Positions 32,461 through 42,510 of a DNA stretch of 64,000 bases are shown piece by piece. Every line of letters starts with the position of its first letter. Position 1 is the stretch's first letter. The translations under genes were made by a program, and so were the position numbers. The notes beneath the pieces are model-generated. The model did no database searches. It was not told where the DNA came from and saw nothing but the letters and a program-made list of their open reading frames with translations. Where the stretch lies: positions 248,001 to 312,000 of the forward strand of contig CP099427.1 of assembly GCA_024114885.1 (NCBI GenBank), given 5' to 3'. Origin of the DNA: Septoria linicola. Its lineage: Eukaryota > Ascomycota > Dothideomycetes > Mycosphaerellales > Mycosphaerellaceae.

Positions 32461-33564
32461 ATTGGACGAGAATCCGATGATGGCACTACCTTCTGATTTG
32501 TCTTCTGACCGCACAGCATCGACTAGTGCATCACTACAGGTAAAGAGAGATGGCTAACGATCAAGTAAAGTCTTAAGCATGTCCTCTATGGCCTTCGAAG
32601 CCAGTGCCGCTGTGGGCAGACGTCTGCTTACTATGGCGATCTGATGTCCGACTTTGTAGCTAGGCGGGCTTGCACAAAAAGGCCCGCTTGCGACGTGGCC
32701 ATCAACGGTATTGTGTTCAATAATGAAGCAAGGAGAGAAAAGAAAAACATCTATCCTACCTGTGTGACCTTGGTGGTGACACTGAAACTGCAACCTTGGA
32801 CTAGCTGTCTTTTCGTATGAGCCAGTCATTGTCACGCACGCGGAAGGTGCTGCCAGCGTGGCGTTTCTGCTATGCCAGGGGTACTGGCATGCCCATTGGT
32901 ACTATATCGTTGCCTCGATGTCACCCTCTGGAGGACGTGCCTTCTGTTGCTCGCCTGAGAGTCATGATTGAATGCTCTTAGTGAAAACTGTCTCGATCCA
33001 GGAGACGAACATCGAGATGTGAAGTCGATATGTTGTTGGAGAACAATGGCCGCTCGTATAGTTCTAGACTGCGAATCCCACGTGCCCCTCTCGCGGTCCG
33101 TGATTGCGCGTGTCTTGGCATTGACGACGACCCACCCACTTTCGCCTCATCTGCAGCGGCCTCGGCGAATGGCCAGGCCCAACCTCGTTCACGTTGTCAG
33201 TCCTCTCACATGGCATGACGATGCAGACTGCAGGGTCACTTCTCACTGCCTAAGTCGATTTCAATACACTTACTCACGGTCCTTACCACTGCTGTTATTA
33301 CGAGACCCACGATTTCCTTTGGAAAGAGACATTCCGGCTGCAACTTCCTGGGGCGTGCAAGTACCAAGCGACTGGCCTCATTTCATCTGGCGCTAAAAGG
33401 GTCAAAGCAAATCAGAGCCAAAATAGACGACACAAGCGGGAAGACGACGACGACCTGACGTAGACGAGCACTGCTCCTCTTCCCTCTTCCTACCACCGAG
33501 GGCCAGAAATCGCAGCATATCTGTAGCACAGCGAACGCCATTGACCGTAGTACTGGAGACGAGC
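32461..33564. other. Intergenic region upstream of the PAQR gene
   Basis: About 1.1 kb with only short ORFs. The last 150 bases are rich in CGACGA-type repeats and run into the Thr-rich start of the PAQR gene; promoter expected here. Confidence 0.4.
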
Positions 33565-35100
33565 ATGACACCGACGACGTACTGTACTGCGAGGAGCGGC
33601 ACAACGACGACAACGACGACAACACTCACCGAATCGCATGAGGAGCCAACACTGGGCGCCTCGTCGGGCGCAGAATTGGGAGCAGAGATAGCACGCGCTC
33701 GCCAACGACGCAGACATTCGAGCTACAACCCGCGATCATGGAGCGCCGAGCGGGACAACGTGCAGATCATGGTCGACGAGTTCTTGAGCGATCTGGGCCG
33801 CCGACTGGCCATGGTCGAGAGTTATGGTCATGTCAAGTTCGACGCGGGAGTCAACACGGTCTTTGACACCCTGACGGCAGTCCACGAGAGATGTATGAAG
33901 GAGTACGATGGAGTGCGCGAGTCCGGACGCCGACAGCACAAGGCATTCGTGGATGCTCTCGAAGCACAGTACAAGGACGCTCTTGCGAAGCGCGAGACAT
34001 TGGAGTCCAAGGTGCATGAGGGCATCAAGATGCTGGAGGAGAACCTTGCCTCGCTCGAGCAACGAGCGTACCAGATCCGAGAGAAAGGTGCCATCGCCAC
34101 CGCTCACGAAATGCTCGACTCTGGCAAGGCCTACATGGACGACAAAGCTGCAAAGGCCGGCCATCTCATGTCTGAAGGTGCCGATGCAGCACGTCGAGCC
34201 AAAGAGCTCATGAAGAACAAGATCGAGGTTGCTCTCGGTCACGCACGAAAGAATGGAGTCATCACCTACGACATGCTTCCAGAGCCCTGGCGTGTCAATC
34301 CATATATCCGGTCCGGCTACCGATTCTCCGAGAACAAGCTGCACTGCGTGACGTCCTGCTTCACACTCTCAAACGAGTTCGTCAACATTTGGTCACACGC
34401 AATCGGTCTGATCATCGTACTTGCCTTGGCTTTCTGGATCTACCCTTCGACGCCGGCCTTCACCGACGCCACCGCGTTCGATATCGTAATTGCTGGCGCC
34501 TTCTTCTTCGCAGCATCGAAGTGTCTTGTTTGCAGCACGATGTGGCACGCCATGTCTTCGATATCGAACCAGACTCTGATGGAACGTTTCGCCTGCGTGG
34601 ATTACACCGGCATCTCGCTGCTCGTTGCGGCTAGCATCATGACGACAGAGTACACCGCCTTCTATTGCGAACCTGTCAGCCGCTGGATCTACATGTCTCT
34701 CACTTTTGCACTGGGCGTCGGAGGCATCATTCTGCCTTGGCACCCCACCTTTAACCGAGCAGACATGGCTTGGGCGAGAGTCGGTTTCTACGTTTCGCTC
34801 GCCATGACTGGGTTCTTGCCTATCGCGCAGCTGACCTACGAGCGGGGCTGGTATGCAACCATATATTTCTACGCTCCCATCCTGAAGAGCGTCTCGGTTT
34901 ACCTCGGAGGAGCCATCCTGTACGCTGCCAAAATTCCAGAGCGCTTCCTACCTGGTTGGTTCGACTATCTTGGGGGCAGTCACAACATCTGGCACTTTGC
35001 TGTGCTCGGCGGCATTCTCTTCCACTACACTGCTATGCAGTCCTTCTTTGGCGAAGCCTTCCGAAGAGCGAACGCGCCTGCCGGATGCTCGATCTATTGA
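33565..35100 (+). CDS. PAQR / hemolysin-III family receptor, Izh3-like, with long N-terminal extension
   Basis: A single exon of 511 residues from ATG 33565. A Thr-rich start is followed by a cytosolic helical stretch of about 200 residues (heptad-like, for example KAFVDALEAQYKDALAKRE). The PAQR core begins at LPEPWRVNPYIRSGYRF and SFTLSNEFVNIWSH-type sequence, with seven hydrophobic segments. Zinc/active-site residues are visible: Ser/His in CSTMWHAMSS, Asp in CVDYTGIS, and two His in GGSHNIWHFAVLGG. This is the layout of yeast Izh3, implicated in zinc and lipid homeostasis; relatives act as ceramidase-like receptors. Located in the plasma or ER membrane. The gene is intact. Codons before 33565 are non-ATG. 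Confidence 0.92.
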   Translation: MTPTTYCTARSGTTTTTTTTLTESHEEPTLGASSGAELGAEIARARQRRRHSSYNPRSWSAERDNVQIMVDEFLSDLGRRLAMVESYGHVKFDAGVNTVFDTLTAVHERCMKEYDGVRESGRRQHKAFVDALEAQYKDALAKRETLESKVHEGIKMLEENLASLEQRAYQIREKGAIATAHEMLDSGKAYMDDKAAKAGHLMSEGADAARRAKELMKNKIEVALGHARKNGVITYDMLPEPWRVNPYIRSGYRFSENKLHCVTSCFTLSNEFVNIWSHAIGLIIVLALAFWIYPSTPAFTDATAFDIVIAGAFFFAASKCLVCSTMWHAMSSISNQTLMERFACVDYTGISLLVAASIMTTEYTAFYCEPVSRWIYMSLTFALGVGGIILPWHPTFNRADMAWARVGFYVSLAMTGFLPIAQLTYERGWYATIYFYAPILKSVSVYLGGAILYAAKIPERFLPGWFDYLGGSHNIWHFAVLGGILFHYTAMQSFFGEAFRRANAPAGCSIY

Positions 35101-35853
35101 GGCGGACCCCGAGATTTTTTCACTTTAGTGACAAGCGTTCAAGCGATGAGAGAAGATGTACATTTGTATGACTTCAGTACAAGCGTAAGCATTGCATCCC
35201 TGGACAGATGATTACATACAATTCTAGACGCCTTGTCTCATCACAGGCTTTGCATTTGCTAGGCCTGAGAAGAGGTCGAGCTGTACATAAGAAGACAGCA
35301 GCTACATGAGGGAGAGCACGAGGAAGCATGGAGCATGGCATTGCTTGGCCTGGGAGAGTTTAGACTTTTTGACCTACATAGTGGACTGAAAATGTTGTCA
35401 CCACAGCCACCTTCTTGGTGTTTTCTCGACCTGCTGATACCTCAGATTATGATCGCGATCACGACAAAAGCATTTTGACTATAGGGATCTAGGTGCGAAC
35501 AGTTGATTGGAGCTTCTCGTTACGTCTGCCAAGTCAAAGGATCGAGGAGCTGTGCTGCACATGCATCAGCTGCAGCAGATTCGAAGCGATAACGAGGAAG
35601 ATCGCAGCCTGACCAGCGCTGAGAACTTGTCGTATGCTTCGGCGTAGCTGGCATGTATATCTGCTCTGCACAAGCACTCCGGTCCCGTTGTGCGAAAAGC
35701 TCTGAACGAGCCTTGCCCTCGGCCTGACAAGTAGCTGCTTTCACAGATCTACACGGTTCAATAGGAGTCGGTTGGCCAACTTCGTTCACGATGAAGCTGA
35801 TTGTCTGCCGGCCTCTCATGGCCCCAGTAGCCCTCAACTGGGCGTTCCTCAAC
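35101..35853. other. Intergenic region containing one half of a duplicated block
   Basis: About 0.75 kb. At 35592-35626 there is a block (AACGAGGAAGATCGCAGCCT and the following GACCAGCGCTGAGAAC) that recurs at about 37114-37149, upstream of the second F-box-like copy, so part of this intergenic DNA belongs to the tandem duplication. No gene recognised. Confidence 0.5.
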
Positions 35854-36872
35854 ATGAGCCGCCGTGAAGAGGCTCTCTTCATCATGCTCTGTCTGGTCTT
35901 CGGCCCTGTCACTATTCTGGTGAATCTTGCTAAAGCTTTTGCGCGAGAAACAAGACTCGCTCACAGGAATGTCCGAAGCATCATCTCATGCAATCCCGAA
36001 ACGCCGTGGATGAGACATCTACGTACAAGACGTGAAAGGCAGATCCAAACAGAGTCGCGCCTACTGACCTTGCCTCGAGAGCTTCGCGACAGAATTTACG
36101 GATATACCATACATACTACCGCAGTAATCGAGCCAGTCCATCGATTCTACTTCCAAAATCGAGACTCAATCGAACGGCACCTTGGCCCTCCAGCTTGGGC
36201 GCCAGCATAAATGGAACTTATCCGATGCTCTCCCACCCAGCAAGTCTATTCGCGAACAATGGTCCCGCATCGCAAATCTCACGCAGACTTGTCGTCTGCT
36301 TCGTGGGGAAGCTCTAGAACAGTACTGCAAATCTACCGCTTTCGCATTCGAGCGTTCGCGGTACCATCACAATAGAGATAGATGCAGTCTGCAAAGGAGG
36401 AGTCCAATGTTGTCGGAGCACTGGCTCCGCACCCGACCCACCACCGTCTTACCTTTTGTCAAGATCATGCTGATGTCACGAGTCGATTGTCTTCATGATT
36501 GGCGGGAGCTAGGCGACAGACAACGTCGAAGCGATGTCCGCGAGCTCTCACTGGATCACCCGATACAGCAGGATTCTAGAACGATACTAGAACCAAAACC
36601 TGCCCACATGAGCGGAGAGTATCTGATCCTACTCGATCTGGCCTCAAGCTACCAATTGAAACTAGTGAGATCTGCGAGAACTGGGGAGAGGTGTTTGTCG
36701 TTGCATGATTATGGGAAGTGTTTGGAGAGGGTTGAGGAGAGATGGAGGGCATTTACGGATGGGGTGGAGTGGAGGCGGGCGAGGGAGATGTGGGTTTGAG
36801 AAGTCTGAGGCGGGGAGGGTAGGGTGGAGGGGTGTTTTGAGGGCGGTTGATTCGGTGAGGGATTGTCAGTGA
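35854..36872 (+). pseudogene. F-box-like gene with N-terminal membrane segment, left copy, two frameshifts
   Basis: The frame from 35854 encodes a hydrophobic segment (FIMLCLVFGPVTILVNLAKAF), then LLTLPRELRDRIYGYTI, an F-box-like LPxELRDxIY motif. At about 36180 the frame shifts by one: ERHL in the first frame continues as ALQLGRQHKWNLSDALPP in the next, exactly where the right copy has LKLE. The second frame runs to a TGA at 36799. One base over, the sequence FEKSEAGRV...SVRD still matches DRADAGKL...LVRD of the right copy, so there is a second +1 shift at TGGGTTTGAG. The remaining frame ends at 36872. The decayed copy of the gene at 37721. Confidence 0.8.
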
Positions 36873-37113
36873 GGGAGGGGGGGATAGTGCACATGGGAGG
36901 TGGGATTTGGATCATGGCCCAGCCTTGATGAACAGAAAGAATCGGACTGGAGCATTGGCGCATTCGAGCTGACGCGCCATCAGAGTGCGTTGCTCATGTC
37001 GTGTCGACAGCGAGCAGCGAGCCGCATGCACGCCGCGTGTCATGTGCTAGTGGCAGCAGAACACTGTATCCCAAGCCACGCCGATAGGCGAGATGACTAG
37101 AGCTCCGCCACGG

Positions 37114-37150
37114 CAACGAGGAGGTATCGCAGCCTGACCAGCGCAGAACA
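37114..37150. repeat. Second half of duplicated upstream block
   Basis: AACGAGGAGGTATCGCAGCC and the following TGACCAGCGCAGAAC match 35592-35626 with a few differences; 18 bases (TCGCAGCCTGACCAGCGC) are identical. It shows that the tandem duplication included 5' flanking DNA. The rest of 36873-37720 has only short frames. Confidence 0.6.
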
Positions 37151-37720
37151 ATTGTCAAATTCGCAAGGAAACGTGATCGCGATACAAAGTGGGCGTCCGG
37201 CACGTACAATCGTTGATTGAGATTCCCAAACAGCAAAGATCTGAACACCACGCCGTGACAACGCAGCAAAGCTTGATCCGGACACAGCGTCGAGCAACAT
37301 GGAGATGGACAGCTGGTCGCTACACAGCCATTGTGGCTCCATGCCCATTTTGGTTGACATGACACGATTGGAGTGCGATGCTCATGCCATGTATGTGACC
37401 ATTTCCAACAAGCAGGAACGCAGAGACTCATGTGCGCGGGAATATGGACCATTGCATCGTAGGCCATGCTGACAAGCGAGATGCCTTGGCTTTGACTTGG
37501 CTTTTACACCGGTGAAGTGGTGACACTGCATACCAGCTGCCCCACCGCAGCATAAGACAAGAGCACCGTCACTTTGCACTTAGGCTTCGAACACGAACAG
37601 ATCTGCTCCCTCCCGCTCCGCCTGCAACGCACAGTAGCAGCACAAGCTTTCGAGTATCCTCGCGACGTCTTGTTTGCTTGAGACACTACACCAACCAAAG
37701 TCTGGAATCCGGCTCAAACA

Positions 37721-38779
37721 ATGGGACTGACTGGTCTCAGCAATGGCGAATGGTGCTGTCTCGGATGTGCGGTTCTAGGTGGCTGCATGCTCTCGCCTTT
37801 CTTCTTCGTCGTCGTGCTCTTGCAGTTCGCTTTTCGTGAATCAAAACTCCTCTACCGAGCTATTAGAAGCGTGTGTCGACGGAACGTACGACTACCATGG
37901 TCCGAGCATGCAAGACTGAAGAGAGCCAAACACAACAGCGTCAAGTGCAGCTTTCTGCACTTGCCCATAGAGCTCCGCGATAGAATCTATGCTCTTGCTC
38001 TGCCATCAAGTGGTGTTTTGGAACCTGTGGCTCGGAGATTCTATCACCTCGTCGTGTCGCAAGGATCCAACAGCGACGGTGGCACTACTACTACTACCCT
38101 GAAATTGGAATGCTATCCTGCTGGATACCATTTTTTGCACAGTTACTTACCAGCTTGCAAGTCTGCTCCCGAGGAATGGAGTCGAATCTTCAATACAACA
38201 CAAGTCTGCCAGGTCATGCGCAAGGAGTCTTTGCTGCTGTCTTATGTGAGGATGAGCTTCGCCTTCGAGCAGCGCCGGAGCTACCATGATCGGAAGTTCT
38301 GGAGCGATGTGAAACGTCCCAAACCCAAGTTCCTCGAGCACTGGCTGCAGAGTCGGCCAGTGGAGGTTTTGCCTACGTTGATGGTCATGTTCAAGTTTAG
38401 TGCCGGATACTGTCCACATGTACTTGAGATCAAAGCGAACATGTATGGCACGCGGGAGGATCCTCTGGCGACTGCAGTCGAAAAGACCATCACTGTGAAC
38501 GATGATGCGTTAGTCCTGCTTGAACTTGCTGATAGTAGGCAGTTGAGGGTTGTTGCTAGTGAGTTGAGGCTCGGCGAGGGACGTTTAGCGTTATCGGACT
38601 GTGAGGGATGCTGGAGGAGTGTGACAGAGAAGTGGCAGAGGTTAGCAGATAGCGAGGACTGGAGGCGTGCGAGGGACCAGTGGCACGATCGCGCGGATGC
38701 TGGCAAGCTGGAGCGGACAGATGCAATAAGGATCATTAATTTGGTCAGAGATTATCGCTGGAACTTGACATCCTTCTAA
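37721..38779 (+). CDS. F-box-like protein with N-terminal membrane segment, intact right copy
   Basis: A single exon of 352 residues. An N-terminal Cys-rich hydrophobic segment (CCLGCAVLGGCMLSPFFFVVVLLQFAF, about residues 12-38) precedes SFLHLPIELRDRIYALAL (about 80-97), the short F-box-like motif seen in large fungal families. Further on are EEWSRIFNTTQVCQVMRKESLL, typical of these proteins, then FLEHWLQSRPVEVLPTL and a charged C-terminus (DWRRARDQWHDRADAG). No classical Skp1-binding core can be confirmed, so the ubiquitin-ligase role is only possible. It is a tandem duplicate of the broken gene at 35854. Confidence 0.75.
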   Translation: MGLTGLSNGEWCCLGCAVLGGCMLSPFFFVVVLLQFAFRESKLLYRAIRSVCRRNVRLPWSEHARLKRAKHNSVKCSFLHLPIELRDRIYALALPSSGVLEPVARRFYHLVVSQGSNSDGGTTTTTLKLECYPAGYHFLHSYLPACKSAPEEWSRIFNTTQVCQVMRKESLLLSYVRMSFAFEQRRSYHDRKFWSDVKRPKPKFLEHWLQSRPVEVLPTLMVMFKFSAGYCPHVLEIKANMYGTREDPLATAVEKTITVNDDALVLLELADSRQLRVVASELRLGEGRLALSDCEGCWRSVTEKWQRLADSEDWRRARDQWHDRADAGKLERTDAIRIINLVRDYRWNLTSF

Positions 38780-39178
38780 GGCCAGTGTCTGCTTTAGTTT
38801 GAATGACACTGTATCAAGAGGTTCTGATGACTTCTGAGTGGGAAGAGGCAGGATCTCCATACAGCGTGGACGCCACGTGCCATTCGCGAGCAATCATACA
38901 ACCTGGCGAATCCTTTACGGGAGCCGTTGCTGCACGTCTACGGATTCGCAGGGCTGAAACGAGGACGAGCCGGTGCTTGAGCCACAGTGCGCTCACATCA
39001 CACCACGGATCCACACCGTGTCACGCCATGCAATATATATGCTGATAGATCAGTGCGCGCATGCGCTCAAAAGTTCGAGGGGTTTTCGTCCAGTCCCGAG
39101 GACTTTTAAGAACTGCTTTTGGCTGCCTAATTGTCAAGATGTCTGCAACGCTCGTCTCGTCATCAACGCTGTATCAAA

Positions 39179-40404
39179 ATGGCTTCTCTACCAAACAGTA
39201 TGGAGCATGTCGACCGCCGTGAACTGCTTACTTCGCTTCCGGCGAGGATACACTATCTTCATCAATTCTTGGAGTTTGGGTCCGGTCAGCGACTGCACAC
39301 ATCTACCAATGTCGACCAGGAAAGGAATTACTGACACTGCATCAGATGACGTCGAAGCACTCATCGACGGCCAGAAGTACATCAAAATGGTTATTCCAGC
39401 CATCGTCAACATGGTCTACAAGAAGTTACTCAAGCACGATATCACTGCGAGGGTCTTTTCAAATCGAGATAGTAGAAACGAAGAGGATCCGGATGTGTGG
39501 GTGAAGGAAGAGAGCAGCACGATACAGAATCGCAAGATGTTTCTGCGATGGTATCTCACGAAGCTGAATAGCGATCCGACGAAGTTTGAGTACTGGGAGT
39601 ATTTGGATAAGGTTGGGTATGTCCAAATCAATAGTGAGGTGCTTGTCTTGTGGTCAAGCTGACTAGATTGCCAGGCTCATGCACGTTGGCCAAGGCCGTA
39701 GAAACCCTCTGCACGTCGATTACATCTTCCTTGGTGCCTGTCTCGGCTACATCCAAGACAGCATGATGGAAGCAATTCTCTATCATCCGAAGCTGAGTAT
39801 GAGACGGAAAGTGGCAATCGTGAAAGCTGTCACCAAGATTATCTGGATTCAAAACGATTTGCTGGCCAAATGGCATACCATGGATGGAGTTGAATATGCC
39901 GAACAACTACGCGCAGAGGAGCAAGAACAACTGACAGAATCCGGAGACCAAGAAAGCTACCTCAACGGCCACAAAGTCCTGGACGGTGAAGACGAAACCT
40001 GCTCAGGTAGCACCAGTACCGCCAGCAGCAGCAACAGCCACGGCACGCCCCTCGGCACCGTCCACGAAGACTCATCCTCCACACACACAACCAGCACAAC
40101 TTCCAGCGGCGGCAAAACTAGTCTCGGTCGCTCAATCGAGGACATCGAAGTCAGAGAAATGCGATGTCCGTTCAGTGGCATGGCGGTGGAGCAGAGAGCG
40201 GAGATGACGAGGCCGACGTTGAAGACCATTTTGGATGAGAAGACGACAGGACATGTGGTGAACACGATGAAGCGGAGTGGGATACCGAAATTGCATTTGG
40301 TCGATGGGAAGACGGTTTGTAAGGAGAAGTTGGAGAGGGAGCCGTGGGGGAGGGAGGAGGGTGGTGATGGGGGGAGGAGTGGGGGTGTCGGGCAGGCACT
40401 GTAG
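39179..40404 (+). CDS. Globin-sensor (protoglobin-type) domain protein
   Basis: Exons 39179-39284, 39346-39616 and 39675-40404, with introns of 61 bases (GTCAGC 5' site, CTGAC branch) and 58 bases (GTATGT). The product is 368 residues. The globin part (about 25-200) reads ARIHYLHQFLEFGSDDVEAL, YIKMVIPAIVNMVYKKLL, MFLRWYLTKL, WEYLDKVGLMHVGQG (the His is the probable proximal haem ligand), NPLHVDYIFLGACLGYIQD and KIIWIQNDLLAKWH, the pattern of fungal globin-sensor proteins. The rest is low-complexity Ser/Thr (about 265-310) followed by RCPFSGMAVEQRAEM and a basic tail. Such proteins are thought to bind haem and sense O2, NO or redox; no kinase or cyclase output domain is attached. The first intron has a less common 5' site, so exon 1 is slightly less sure. 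Confidence 0.88.
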
Positions 40405-40557
40405 TACGAATCATGTGGAGATTGGCAAAGGTGTGATGAGTATCTATGCCATTGCATAGCTATCCGATGATATATGGTCGATCGAACTCCGAAGCCCGAC
40501 AGACAACCTGCGCCAAGATCGGACTCGACATGTCACCAAAGACCATTTCATCTCCAG

Positions 40558-42135
40558 CTACCGAAAAGGCGGCTCCCCATAACTTGGCTGCGGATCCTCA
40601 ATCGGCGGGCAAACCTCACCATAGTTTCCAGGACTCACAAAGTCTGGCTTGGCAGAATTCTCATACCCCAGCCTCACCAACGTCTTCTCTTCCGGATCAT
40701 ACTTCGGCCAACCCAACTTCTTCTCCAACCCACTCTCTGGATCCTTCGCAAACTCCGCATACACCCTCATCATATACCGACTCAATCTCTCCTCCTCAGG
40801 TCCATTCTTCACTCCACCAGCAATATCCTCCGCTGTACCAAATGCCATGCTTAGTTCTGTTCCATGATATGCTCCACTAGTATTGTACAACCGCAGATTC
40901 TCCCAATCGCCGAAGTATCTATAAACCCAAGCTGAAACACCATGTTGTCTACGCCAGTATGCTTGGAAGTACGTCGGACAGTGGAAGTTGTATGCTTCAA
41001 AGGCTTACCATGCTGCTTCGGATTTCGTGATGTTCTGCGCGTAGGAGGTGATTCTGTAGAAACCGGATTCGTGGTCCATGGTGTTGAAGAGGACTGGGTT
41101 TTTGGCGAAGGAGCCGTCGCGGGAGAGGCTGGTGTAGTCAGGCAAGATGGTGAGGTTGTCGACTGTGGGACGGAAGACTGGGAGAGTGACGCCTTGATAG
41201 AGGTGGGTTCCTCGGACTTGGCGTGTGGCGTTGAGGATTTGTTGGAAGGGAAGCTGGCGCATGCAGGCTAGGATTTGATCGGTTTGTGTTTGTGGACAGC
41301 CGGCTATCTTGCTGACGTTGTGGAAGTATAGCTTCTATTCGGCGGGATATGTTGGCGTTCGGTTGAATGCTAAGCCAGAATCTGCGATTATCCCGGCGAC
41401 GACAGGATGCTTTGCATAGGCATAAGCATAGGTGTCAACAGCCACACCGCCGGCTGATTGACCCCAAATCGTGATACGATGTACATCTCCACCGAAGTGT
41501 GCGATATTGTCTCTGACCCATTCGACTACAAGTCTAAAATCCAGAAGTCCAAGATTTGGTGTGGCGCCAGGATATCCGAGAATCGACTCGCGCTTGTTGA
41601 AGGTGACCACTACAACGTCCTCTTCATCTGCGAGGTAATGTCCATTATAGAATGGGCTGTTCGATCCAGGAATCTGGAATCTGCCGCCGTGGTCAAAAAG
41701 CAGCACAGCTCTCGATTTCTTCACTCTGCCAGGAGACTTGGTCCAGATGTTCAGGCTCAAGCAGTCCTCCGATTGCATGTGCTTGTTGTTCTGGAAAAGA
41801 AACTTCTGTAGGACGCTCGAGTCTGGAGCTGTCAGAGGTGGGTAGTTGACTACCGGTGCAATGTTCGCTGGACAGTCCGGCGACAAGCTGGAGGCTTCGA
41901 TAACAGTATTGCTCTTGTAAGCTTCTGGAGGCGCGAATCGAAGGGAACCATTTGCTGGATGTGCGTATTTGATTCCAAGATACTCGACGACTGAGCTGCG
42001 ATTCAATGCTGCATGACCTTGCACAAAACCGCTTGAAGTCTTGATGAGTGGTAGTCCATGCAATCCATTATCATGGCCTGAACTGCTTGCCACGCCTCGC
42101 ACCGCACCTAGACATATCAGCAGTAGAGTTTTCAT
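40558..42135 (-). pseudogene. Secreted type-B carboxylesterase with two in-frame stop codons
   Basis: One continuous frame from ATG 42135 to the stop at 40558 is interrupted only by TAG at 41335-41337 and TAA at 41005-41007. Signal peptide MKTLLLICLGAVRGVASS; then SSGFVQG, YLGIKYA, EDCLSLNIWTKSP, the nucleophile elbow IWGQSAGGVA, and, after the second stop, YRYFGDWENLRLYN and GAYHGTEL with the catalytic His. The oxyanion loop reads DHGGRF instead of the usual HGGGF, and FNKRESILG replaces FNYRLNILG, so residues also drift. Both stops could come from Gln codons by C-to-T change in CA dinucleotides. No GT-AG intron removes either. The enzyme would have hydrolysed esters outside the cell. Confidence 0.85.
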
Positions 42136-42510
42136 GTGAGTAGCATACAATATTCATTAGAATGGAGAGAAAGGAAATAGAGGTGCTGAGTGTAATTTAT
42201 GATGGCGGTGGCGCCAATGCAGGATCCTGGACCTGCCCTCATGCAATGTCGATCGCTCGGGCAAGCCTTTGGCCTCGTTTTGGTGAACGGGTTATGCCCT
42301 CGCTGTTTTGTGGTGAGTCGCGAAGCGACCGACAAATCAGATACAGCTGGTCGGGTTGTCGTCACGCTTGGTTGAGAAATTGCTGAACAGCGCTTGACGA
42401 CTGACTGAGATGGCGATATTCAAGAACGGAATGGCAGGCTACCCGCCATATCAGGCATCTCTATGTGCTCATGATGTCTGTGAAATTATGCTTGATTGAG
42501 CAGATGCATC

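Noticed and set aside
21930..35670. Shared 17-mer CATGTATATCTGCTCTG at about 21937 and about 35652
   Set aside because: Flanking sequence does not match, and one such match is plausible by chance in 64 kb.
41458..41811. + strand ORF inside the carboxylesterase locus
   Set aside because: The minus frame carries the esterase motifs throughout.
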